A DNA stretch of 13,832 nt, from NCBI GenBank assembly GCA_902773475.1, contig CACYEO010000199.1, positions 1 through 13,832 on the forward strand. The letters are read 5' to 3'. Under the pieces are notes generated by a model. It was not told the DNA's origin and ran no database searches. It saw nothing but the letters and a program-made list of their open reading frames with translations. A program made the position numbers and the translations under genes. Shown piece after piece: positions 1-5,840 of the stretch. The stretch is from an uncultured bacterium (GTDB taxonomy: Bacteria; Verrucomicrobiota; Kiritimatiellia; RFP12; UBA1067). Position 1 is the stretch's first letter, and every line of letters begins with the position of its first letter.

Positions 1-123
1 CGCAAGAACATCCCCGTGCGACGGTGCAACGCCGGGCAGCCCCGCAGAGGCGATTTCCCCGCGCAGCCATTTATGGGTCAGCTCGTGGATTCTGCCCATC
101 AACATTACAGCATCGTGTTTCAT
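1..123 (-). CDS. MarR-family transcriptional regulator, N-terminal fragment
   Basis: Only the first 41 codons are in the window; the gene continues past the left edge. The visible peptide starts MKHDAVMLMGRIHELTHKWL and ends with SHGDVLA. An amphipathic first helix followed by a PSHGD(I/V)L stretch is typical of the N-terminus of winged-helix MarR regulators, which bind palindromic operators as dimers and often repress their own gene. Support comes from the promoter just upstream, which contains a TTAGA-type palindrome of the MarR/SlyA kind. The start at 123 has no Shine-Dalgarno sequence and lies 8 nt after the -10 box, so the message is probably leaderless. In-frame ATGs at codons 7 and 9 are alternative starts, also without a clear ribosome site. 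The ligand and targets cannot be seen. Family assignment is fairly likely, but rests on a short fragment and its operator. Confidence 0.68.
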   Translation of the reverse strand, partial: MKHDAVMLMGRIHELTHKWLRGEIASAGLPGVAPSHGDVLA

Positions 124-131
124 GGCGGCAT

Positions 132-160
132 ATTATAGTTAGATGTCTAACTTTTGTCAA
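132..160 (-). promoter_or_regulatory. Consensus sigma70 promoter of the marR-like gene
   Basis: Read on the minus strand, TTGACA (160-155) and TATAAT (137-132) are both perfect consensus hexamers with a 17-nt spacer. The predicted transcription start is about 124-126, within 0-3 nt of the ATG at 123. An unrepressed promoter this strong fits a tightly repressed, autoregulated gene. Confidence 0.85.
137..152. promoter_or_regulatory. MarR-type palindromic operator
   Basis: AGTTAGATGTCTAACT is an inverted repeat with 7-bp arms (AGTTAGA / TCTAACT) around a central TG. It fills most of the spacer between the -35 and -10 boxes and touches the last base of the -10, so a bound dimer would block RNA polymerase. 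The length and TTAGA core are typical of MarR/SlyA operators. Autorepression is inferred. Confidence 0.75.
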
Positions 161-187
161 GGGGCAGACGTAATGGGTTAGCGGGTT

Positions 188-217
188 GCGCGGCGTTGCC
201 GGAAACGGCCGCCGCGC
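188..217. repeat. GC-rich inverted repeat in the marR-mlaE intergenic region
   Basis: GCGCGGCG (188-195) pairs with CGCCGCGC (210-217). An inner GCC/GGC pair closes a GGAAAC loop, with a TT bulge on one side. No T-run follows on either strand, so a classical terminator is unlikely. The rest of 161-291 holds the dyad at 243-273 and the mlaE promoter; I see no gene in it. Confidence 0.4.
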
Positions 218-242
218 CGGGCGCGGGGAGCGGAGCCGCGGG

Positions 243-273
243 CGGCGCGGACGCCAAAACCGCGTCCGCGCCG
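243..273 (+). repeat. 11-bp perfect dyad just upstream of the mlaE -10 box
   Basis: CGGCGCGGACG (243-253) and CGTCCGCGCCG (263-273) are perfect inverted arms around a 9-nt loop, followed by TTTTGAT. By form this is a weak intrinsic terminator reading rightward, but no rightward gene lies upstream to terminate. It ends 3 nt before the extended -10 of mlaE and covers where a -35 box would be, so a regulator-binding site is an alternative. The sequence does not decide between them. Confidence 0.45.
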
Positions 274-276
274 TTT

Positions 277-285
277 TGATATACT
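277..285 (+). promoter_or_regulatory. Extended -10 promoter of the mlaEFD operon
   Basis: TGATATACT contains an extended -10 (TGn followed by TATACT, 280-285). No good -35 is seen 17 nt upstream, as expected where an extended -10 compensates. The predicted start falls on or next to the ATG at 292. The six bases in between are C-rich with no Shine-Dalgarno, so the transcript looks leaderless. Confidence 0.6.
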
Positions 286-291
286 CCCCCC

Positions 292-1371
292 ATGCGCAAC
301 CGTATTGAATTGCCGTCCGTTTTCGACGACGCCGCAGCCGCAAAGGCGTGGCGCGACGCGAAACGCATTCTGCGCGGCATCCGCCCCGGCGGCGCCGTGG
401 TTCTGGACGTCTCGAAAGTCGAAAAGGCGTCGGACGCGCTCGATGCGTTCGCGACGGTGTTTTTCTCGGTTGCGGCTTCGCACGGGCTGGATGCAAAGAC
501 TGTCGATCCGCACGGTTTCGCCTCCGCCGCGGAAAAACGGTCTGCAGAGAGAGGCTTCAAACCGCAGCCGCGCCGGCAGCCCCGCCTTTTCGAGCCGACC
601 GGACGCGCGATGTACAACCTGTGCCGCTCGCTTGCGGACGCTTGCGGATTCCTCGGCGAAACCGTATCCCGCACGTTTGAAGTCCTGCGCCATCCATCGC
701 GTTTCAGATTCCGGGACTTCATGGCGGCATTCGGGCAATGCGGGGCGGACGGTCTTCCGGTGGTCCTTTCAACAGGCTTCCTGCTGGGGCTGATCCTCGC
801 TTTCGAGTCCGCCGCGGCGATGAAAATGTTCGGAGTGGAAATCTATTCCGCAGATCTTCTTTCCATAGCACTCTTCCGCGAGCTCGGCCCGCTCGTGACG
901 GCCATCATGCTTGTGGGGCGGTCGGGTTCGGCCTTCGCGGCCGAAATCGCGGCAATGAAAGCGAACGAAGAGATCGACGCGCTCGTGACGATGCGGCTTC
1001 CGCCGGTCAGGTTTCTGGTACTGCCGCGCATAGCGGCCGCGACCGCCGTGATGCCGGCGCTCGCGGCGGGAGCGGAACTCGCTGGGCTTCTCGGCGGAGC
1101 GATAGTGCTCCTGGCGATGGACATTCCGCCGTCGATGTACTGGGAGCGCGTGGCGGACGCGGTATCGCCGGGCGATGTCGCACTAGGCCTTGCCAAGGCC
1201 GCGCTGTTCGGCCTGCTCGCCGGACTAGTGGGCTGCTGGTCGGGCCTGGCGGCCGAAAAGACGGCGGACGGCGTGGGCGGAGCCGCGACGCGCGCCGTGG
1301 TGGGCGGAATAACCGCGGCGGCCGTGGCGGACGGCGTTCTGGCCGCAATTTGCTGGCTTTACGGGATTTGA
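292..1371 (+). CDS. mlaE: MlaE-family phospholipid ABC transporter permease with N-terminal STAS-like domain
   Basis: Inner-membrane permease of an MCE-type transporter that moves phospholipids between the inner and outer membranes. Residues about 1-70 resemble a STAS domain (VVLDVSKVEKASDALDAF), as in MlaE homologues that carry an MlaB-like domain fused in front. An Arg/Pro-rich linker spans about 88-100. From about 150 to the end lies the MlaE permease domain, with hydrophobic segments near 157-177, 188-208, 250-276, 302-320 and 335-357. The family signature is clear: RELGPLVTAI (196-205), then GRSGSAFAAEIAAMKANEE (209-227) and IDAL. At 359 residues it is longer than bare MlaE (about 260), which the N-terminal domain explains. 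mlaF follows after 3 nt, so translation is probably coupled. The start at 292 is the only ATG that includes the N-terminal domain and matches the promoter position. Confidence 0.94.
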   Translation: MRNRIELPSVFDDAAAAKAWRDAKRILRGIRPGGAVVLDVSKVEKASDALDAFATVFFSVAASHGLDAKTVDPHGFASAAEKRSAERGFKPQPRRQPRLFEPTGRAMYNLCRSLADACGFLGETVSRTFEVLRHPSRFRFRDFMAAFGQCGADGLPVVLSTGFLLGLILAFESAAAMKMFGVEIYSADLLSIALFRELGPLVTAIMLVGRSGSAFAAEIAAMKANEEIDALVTMRLPPVRFLVLPRIAAATAVMPALAAGAELAGLLGGAIVLLAMDIPPSMYWERVADAVSPGDVALGLAKAALFGLLAGLVGCWSGLAAEKTADGVGGAATRAVVGGITAAAVADGVLAAICWLYGI

Positions 1372-1374
1372 CGC

Positions 1375-2130
1375 ATGGCGGATCCGGAAAACATTGTCGA
1401 ATGCGAAGACCTTTCCGCCGGATATCCCGGCAGGACGGTTCTTGAACACGTCTCGTTCAGCGTGAAGCGCGGCGAGATATTCGCGCTGCTCGGCGGATCG
1501 GGCTGCGGCAAATCCACGATCATGAAGCACATAGCAGGGTTGAATCCGCCCGTCGCGGGCCGCCTGCGCGTGTCGGGAATCGAAATGAACGCCGCGAACC
1601 GCGACAGGATACTCGCCGGCATCGGCGTGATGTTCCAGAGCGGCGCGCTTTTCGGTTCCATGACGCTTCTCGAAAACGTAATGCTGCCGCTGGAGGAGTT
1701 TTCGCCGCTTCCGCCGGAACTCCGCACGGCATGCGCGCTTGCGAAACTGGAACTCGTGGGGTTGCGCGAATTCGCCGGATTCCTGCCTTCCGCGATCTCA
1801 GGCGGAATGAAAAAACGCGCGGCCATCGCGCGCGCGATGGCGCTCGATCCCGGGCTGATTCTGCTTGACGAGCCGTCCGCCGGACTCGATCCGGTCACGA
1901 GCGCCGCGCTGGACGACCTGGTGCTGAAACTGCGCGAAGAGCGCGGAACCACGTTCATCATAGTGACGCACGAGCTTCCTTCGGTCTTCAAAATCGCCGA
2001 CAGATGCGCGATTTTCGACCGCGACCGCCGCGGCATGGCGGCGTGCGGCGTTCCGGCGGAACTTCGCGAAAAACGGGACGACCCTTTCATCGAAGCGTAT
2101 TTCAACAGGGGAGGTACCAATGGCAGGTGA
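1375..2130 (+). CDS. mlaF: MlaF-family phospholipid ABC transporter ATP-binding protein
   Basis: Cytoplasmic ATPase that powers the Mla transporter by pairing with the MlaE permease. All ABC motifs are intact in the 251-residue protein: Walker A GGSGCGKST (40-48), Q-loop Q88 in VMFQSGALF, signature ISGGMKKR (141-148), Walker B LILLDEP (161-167) with D-loop SAGLD, and H-loop His199 in VTHE. Met after SGG, instead of the common Gln, together with FQSGALF, is characteristic of the MlaF/Mkl group. The length is normal. The gene begins 3 nt after the mlaE stop and overlaps the start of mlaD by 11 nt, so the three genes form one transcription unit. The neighbours fix its role; I see nothing unusual in the protein. 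Confidence 0.95.
   Translation: MADPENIVECEDLSAGYPGRTVLEHVSFSVKRGEIFALLGGSGCGKSTIMKHIAGLNPPVAGRLRVSGIEMNAANRDRILAGIGVMFQSGALFGSMTLLENVMLPLEEFSPLPPELRTACALAKLELVGLREFAGFLPSAISGGMKKRAAIARAMALDPGLILLDEPSAGLDPVTSAALDDLVLKLREERGTTFIIVTHELPSVFKIADRCAIFDRDRRGMAACGVPAELREKRDDPFIEAYFNRGGTNGR
2108..2114 (+). promoter_or_regulatory. Strong Shine-Dalgarno for mlaD inside the end of mlaF
   Basis: GGGGAGG lies 5 nt before the ATG at 2120 and within the last codons of mlaF. It supports the 2120 start and the 11-nt mlaF/mlaD overlap. Confidence 0.8.
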
Positions 2131-2920
2131 CGGAAAAACCAACTACGTGCGCATAGGCTTTTTCACGATTGCGGGGATTCTCGCGATCGCGGGGACGCTT
2201 CTGTACGTCGGCGCGAAAGGCGGCGGCGAGAACATCATCTACGCCGAAACGTACTGCGACGCTTCGGTCGCAGGCCTTTCGGAAGGATGCTCGGTGAACC
2301 TGCGCGGCGTGAAAGTCGGGACCGTCGCGCGCATTTCGTTCATCGGCGCGGAATACGCGGAAGACGCAAACCTCCCCAGGGAAGACGCGAAAAAAGTGTA
2401 CATACTCCTTGCGCTGGATTCGACGCGCCTGAAGATGGGCGCGGCGGCGGATCTCGAAGCCGACGCGCTGTTGAGCATGCTCGTTTCGCGCGGCCTCCAC
2501 GCCGAAGTCGCCCCGGCGGGACTGACCGGCGTTTCGCGCATAAACCTGGATTTCCCGCAGTTCCCGCCCGCGAAGAAACTCCCGGGCTGGACGCCGCGCC
2601 ACACGTGCATCCCGCCGATTCCGTCCACGATACAGTCGCTTTCCGAATCCGCGACGGCGCTGCTGTACAGGCTGAACAAATCGGACATCGGACGGGCCCT
2701 TGACGACGCCACCGCCACTGCTGAATCGCTGCGTTCGGCCGCCGCGTCAGTGGATTCGATCCTTTCGGCGCACCGCGCGGAAATCGACGAATCGGTCGCA
2801 AACATCGCCGCGGCGACGGAATCGCTGAGGAAGTTTGCGGACGATCTCGCCGCAAAACCGTCGCAGCTGCTGTTCAGCAGCTACCCGGACCCGCTGCCGG
2901 AGACCGCTCCGCGGGACTGA
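2120..2920 (+). CDS. mlaD: MlaD-family (MCE domain) lipid-transport substrate-binding protein
   Basis: Inner-membrane-anchored periplasmic protein that forms the lipid channel or shuttle part of the Mla complex with MlaE and MlaF. One N-terminal membrane segment (about 11-31) is followed by the MCE domain (about 39-145), with the usual pattern VAGLSEGCSVNLRGVKVGTV (50-69), LVSRGLHAEV (121-130), then AGLTGVSRINLDF. Residues about 165-245 are helical, heptad-like and Ala/Ser/Glu-rich, as in MCE proteins with a C-terminal coiled region. The tail near KPSQLLFSSYPDP is proline-containing. At 266 residues it is longer than E. coli MlaD (about 183) but usual for single-MCE proteins of other phyla. 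Two cysteines (46, 57) lie in the MCE domain. The 3' end overlaps the convergent symporter gene by 47 nt. No mlaC or mlaB gene follows. Confidence 0.93.
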   Translation: MAGDGKTNYVRIGFFTIAGILAIAGTLLYVGAKGGGENIIYAETYCDASVAGLSEGCSVNLRGVKVGTVARISFIGAEYAEDANLPREDAKKVYILLALDSTRLKMGAAADLEADALLSMLVSRGLHAEVAPAGLTGVSRINLDFPQFPPAKKLPGWTPRHTCIPPIPSTIQSLSESATALLYRLNKSDIGRALDDATATAESLRSAAASVDSILSAHRAEIDESVANIAAATESLRKFADDLAAKPSQLLFSSYPDPLPETAPRD

Positions 2921-4136
2921 CGGTCTCCGCCTCGCCGCGCGCGTATCTGTCCACCACCATCGCGATGGCGCCGTCGCCGACCACGTTGCAGGCCGTGCCG
3001 AAACTGTCCATCGCCATGTAGAGCGCGATCATCAGCGCCTGCTCTTCCGCTCCGAATCCAAGTATCGACTGGAGTATGCCGAGAGACGCCATTATCGCGC
3101 CTCCGGGCACGCCGGGCGAAGCCACCGTGACAAGTCCCAGCATCATCACGAAGCCGGAAAACGCGGCAATGTCTACCGTGCCGCCTTTCATCATGACAAG
3201 CGCTATCGCGCAGCCAGTTATCTTCATGGCGCTTCCGGACATGTGGATCGTGGCCGTAAGCGGTATCACGAACCCGGCGGTTTCCTTGGATATCCCGTAA
3301 TCGAGCGCGCACTTGTGCGAAACGGGAATCGTCGCGGCCGACGACGACGTGCCGAGCGCGGTGAAATACGCCGGCATCATGGCCGCGAGCGCCTTGAACG
3401 GATTCCTGCGCACGACCGCGCCTGCGGCGCAGAACTGCAGCAGTATCACCGCGATGTGCATCGCGAAGATTACCGCTATCACCTTGGCGAACGACACCAG
3501 CATGACCGCGACTTCGCCCGTCCAGGACATCTTCAGGAATATGCAGAATATGTACAGCGGCAGAAGCGGTATTATGGTTTTCCCGATCGCGGCCGTCACT
3601 ATGTCGCGGAATTCGCACGCGGCGCGGCGGAGCGTGTCGCACCGGAGGGACGATATCCCGATTCCGGCGATGAACGAAAGCGCGAGCGCGGACATCACGT
3701 CGAAGAGCGGCGGCATCGCTATCGTGAAGAAAGGCGCAGGGGCGGGGTAGGGCGCGGCGGCGGCAGCGGCGCCGGCGGAGCCGTCCATGAACAGCGGGAA
3801 CAGGAATTTGCCCACGCCGAGCGTGGCAAAGCCGCAAACCGCGGTGTCGATGTACGATATGGCCACCGTCATCGCGAGCAGCCTGCCCGCGCCGCGCTCC
3901 ATTTCTGCGATGGAGGCCGTGACGAGCGCGGCGATTATCAGTGGAATCATGAACGAAAGATAGCCGGAGAACACCGAGCCGAACGTGGCGAAGACGCGCG
4001 CCGCCCATTCAGGCACCGCCGCGCATCCTTCGCCGCACGCGCCGAAGCAGCATCCTGCGCCGATTCCGAGTATTATCGCGGCCGCAATCCTGGGGAGCAG
4101 CCCGACAGTCTTCGATTTTTCCATTTTCGCGTCCAT
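2874..4136 (-). CDS. SDF-family (DAACS) dicarboxylate/amino-acid:cation symporter
   Basis: Inner-membrane secondary transporter of the sodium:dicarboxylate symporter family, about 420 residues and eight-helix plus hairpin in form. Visible landmarks are HP1 with TSSSAATIP (263-271), the TM7 motif region at 298-302, HP2 with SPGVPGGA (340-347), and TM8 with MDSFGTACNVVGD (376-388). Compared with GltPh, TM7 reads HMSGS instead of NMDGT, and the substrate-carboxylate arginine of TM8 (GltPh R397) is Gly380, while the equivalents of D394, T398, N401 and D405 are kept. The substrate is therefore probably not aspartate or glutamate. An Ala-rich loop lies at about 119-136. The start at 4136 follows the aminotransferase stop by 16 nt; ATG 4124 is an equally plausible start, as neither has a strong ribosome site. 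Last gene of the fab operon; its 3' end overlaps mlaD. Confidence 0.9.
   Translation of the reverse strand: MDAKMEKSKTVGLLPRIAAAIILGIGAGCCFGACGEGCAAVPEWAARVFATFGSVFSGYLSFMIPLIIAALVTASIAEMERGAGRLLAMTVAISYIDTAVCGFATLGVGKFLFPLFMDGSAGAAAAAAPYPAPAPFFTIAMPPLFDVMSALALSFIAGIGISSLRCDTLRRAACEFRDIVTAAIGKTIIPLLPLYIFCIFLKMSWTGEVAVMLVSFAKVIAVIFAMHIAVILLQFCAAGAVVRRNPFKALAAMMPAYFTALGTSSSAATIPVSHKCALDYGISKETAGFVIPLTATIHMSGSAMKITGCAIALVMMKGGTVDIAAFSGFVMMLGLVTVASPGVPGGAIMASLGILQSILGFGAEEQALMIALYMAMDSFGTACNVVGDGAIAMVVDRYARGEAETVSPAERSPAAGPGSC
2898..2929. terminator. Inverted repeat at the mlaD / symporter convergence, possible bidirectional terminator
   Basis: CGGAGACCG (2898-2906) pairs perfectly with CGGTCTCCG (2921-2929) around a 14-nt loop that contains the mlaD stop codon. 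It lies where two operons converge. No T-tract follows in either direction, so intrinsic termination is unproven; the hairpin may instead stabilise 3' ends. It also codes for the last part of both proteins. Confidence 0.4.
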
Positions 4137-4152
4137 CCATCTGCGGGAAGAT

Positions 4153-5250
4153 TCAGTTCCCGCCGCGCACCGCCCGCACGATGCGCGACAGATCCTCTTG
4201 CGAAAGCCCGGCTCCGCTGGGCAGGCACAGCCCGCGCGCGAACAGGTCTTCGGAAACCGCCCCGCCGAGGACCTCCGCCCCGGCGAACACCGGCTGGAGG
4301 TGCATCGGCTTCCACACCGGGCGCGTTTCCACGCCGTCCGCCGCGCAGCGTTCCGCCGCCGCGTCGCGCGCCGCCCTGTCGCGGAAAAGGAATACGGAAA
4401 GCCACCTCGTGGGTTCGCATCCGTCCTGCAGAGGGAAAGGTTCGAGGTCAGGCAGCGCTTCGCGGTACGCCGACCAGACGGCTTTCTTGCGGCGCACGAT
4501 TTCGCCGAGCGCGGCAAGCTGCGCCACGCCGATCGCGGCGGGGATGTTCCCGAGGCGGTAGTTGTATCCAAGACGTGCGTGTTCGTACCACGCGGCGTTT
4601 TCGCGCGCCTGCTGCGAAAGCCAGCGCGCCCGGCGCACGATTTCCGGATCGCGCGAAAGGAGCGCCCCGCCGCCGCCGCAAGTTGCGATCTTGTTGCCGT
4701 TGAAGGAAAAGACGGCGATGTCGCCCGCGGAACCGGCGGGACGGCCTTTCCAGCGCGCGCCCACGGCCTCGGCGTCGTCAGCCACGTACTTCGCCCCGTA
4801 CCGCGCGCAGAGAGCCTCGATGGAATCGCAGTCGCAGCACCTGCCGTAAAGCCCCGTCGCGATGACGCATTTCACGCGGCCCCGGGAAAGCGCCTTTTCA
4901 AGAAGCGGAATGGATATCAGCCCCGTTTCGGGATCGGAATCGACGAACACCGGCACCGCGCCGCGCCGCACGGCGGGGGCGATTGACGCGATGAACGTGA
5001 GGTCGCTGCATACAACGCGGTCGCCCGGGCCTATTCCCAGAATATCGGCCGCAAGGTCGAGAGCGGCGGTTCCGCTTGAAAGCGCGGCCGCGCCGACCCC
5101 GGAAAGCGCGGAAAGGCTGCGCTCGAATTCGTCCACGGAAGGCCCGCACGGGGCGATGTAGCCCGACTCGAGCGCGTCCAGGACCGACCGTCGCTCGCCG
5201 TCTCCGCACCATGGCGGAGACAGGAATATTCTACCGCCGCCTTCCGGCAT
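4153..5250 (-). CDS. DegT/DnrJ/EryC1/StrS-family PLP-dependent sugar aminotransferase (EpsN/PglE-like)
   Basis: Probable cytoplasmic transaminase that adds an amino group to a keto-sugar nucleotide for polysaccharide, glycan or lipid decoration. In the 365-residue protein, RIFLSPP near the start and YIAPCGPSVDEFE (about 31-43) match the EpsN/PglE branch. SGTAALDLA (59-67) would bind the PLP phosphate. D158-D159 in ADDAEAVG holds the Asp that contacts the PLP ring nitrogen, and Lys187 in FSFNGNK forms the Schiff base. The C-terminal RPVWKPMHLQP and LCLPSGAGLS blocks are also family-typical. The ATG at 5250 is preferred over a TTG at 5256, because GAGG at 5261-5258 lies 7 nt before the ATG but only 1 nt before the TTG. 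It follows the fabZ-like gene by 9 nt and precedes the symporter by 16 nt. The exact sugar cannot be read from the sequence. Confidence 0.93.
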   Translation of the reverse strand: MPEGGGRIFLSPPWCGDGERRSVLDALESGYIAPCGPSVDEFERSLSALSGVGAAALSSGTAALDLAADILGIGPGDRVVCSDLTFIASIAPAVRRGAVPVFVDSDPETGLISIPLLEKALSRGRVKCVIATGLYGRCCDCDSIEALCARYGAKYVADDAEAVGARWKGRPAGSAGDIAVFSFNGNKIATCGGGGALLSRDPEIVRRARWLSQQARENAAWYEHARLGYNYRLGNIPAAIGVAQLAALGEIVRRKKAVWSAYREALPDLEPFPLQDGCEPTRWLSVFLFRDRAARDAAAERCAADGVETRPVWKPMHLQPVFAGAEVLGGAVSEDLFARGLCLPSGAGLSQEDLSRIVRAVRGGN

Positions 5251-5257
5251 CGGCAAG

Positions 5258-5261
5258 CCTC
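5258..5261 (-). promoter_or_regulatory. Shine-Dalgarno deciding the aminotransferase start
   Basis: GAGG on the minus strand overlaps the fabZ-like stop codon (5262-5260) and sits 7 nt before ATG 5250. It favours that ATG over the upstream TTG and suggests translational coupling. Confidence 0.65.
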
Positions 5262-5814
5262 AGGAAGCTCCGGCGGAAGGGGTCACGGATGCGGCCGGTG
5301 CGCCGGGTATCGAACCTGCGGGCCCGATGGCGCATTTCACCTCCGCCTCGGCCGCGAGGCTGTCGCCTACGTAGCCTTTGAGCGCGAAATGCCCTATTAT
5401 CGGGCGGCGCAGGCCTTTGGCCTTGATGGTCTCTATCTCGGCGGCGGACGGGACTTTCACGTTCGTCACGACCGTAACCATCTTGTCGCCGGGTCTTACG
5501 GGGAGTTTGAATTTCACGCTGTCTATGCGGGCGAGGAGGAAGGACGCCACGCCTTCGCCGAGGAGCTTGCGCGCAACGACCGCCGCGCCGGCGACCTGCG
5601 CCATGGACTCCACAAGCACAACCCCGGGAACCACGGGGAAGTCCGGGAAATGGCCCTTGAAGAAGTCGTTCTTTTCAAGAGTGTACGTATATTCCCCGAC
5701 CGCGCCGGTTTCATCCGCGGAAAGGAGCCTGTCCACGAAAAGGAACGGCGGGCGGTGCGGCAGCAGTTCGATCCCCGGAGTGTTATATTCGACTTTGAAA
5801 ACCGGATATTGCAT
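5260..5814 (-). CDS. fabZ: FabZ-like 3-hydroxyacyl-ACP dehydratase
   Basis: Hot-dog-fold dehydratase that converts 3-hydroxyacyl-ACP to trans-2-enoyl-ACP in fatty-acid elongation. LLPHRPPFLFVDR (17-29) and KGHFPDFPVVPGVVLVESMAQ (54-73) are the FabZ hallmarks. His55 and Glu69 are the expected catalytic pair. The protein is 184 residues against about 150 for a usual FabZ. The extra length is an insertion of roughly 15 residues (about 120-134, PSAAEIETIKAKG) in the sheet after PGDKM, plus an Ala/Pro/Ser-rich tail from about 164. A clear GGAGGGA at 5827-5821 stands 6 nt before the ATG. It starts 26 nt after fabF and ends 9 nt before the aminotransferase, so it is in the same operon. A variant dehydratase with a specialised acyl substrate is possible; basic family membership is secure. 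Confidence 0.9.
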   Translation of the reverse strand: MQYPVFKVEYNTPGIELLPHRPPFLFVDRLLSADETGAVGEYTYTLEKNDFFKGHFPDFPVVPGVVLVESMAQVAGAAVVARKLLGEGVASFLLARIDSVKFKLPVRPGDKMVTVVTNVKVPSAAEIETIKAKGLRRPIIGHFALKGYVGDSLAAEAEVKCAIGPAGSIPGAPAASVTPSAGAS

Positions 5815-5840
5815 TTGTTTTCCCTCCTGGCCGGCCCGTC

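Noticed and set aside
4137..4571. N-terminal extension of the symporter into the aminotransferase gene
   Set aside because: The frame is open upstream but the extra residues are Arg/Ser/Cys-rich without membrane character and overlap a conserved aminotransferase region. A start at 4136 or 4124 gives a normal SDF length.
2835..4703. A 622-codon plus-strand frame across the symporter and aminotransferase
   Set aside because: Low-complexity Arg/Ala-rich translation crossing two real minus-strand genes; no domain or motif seen.
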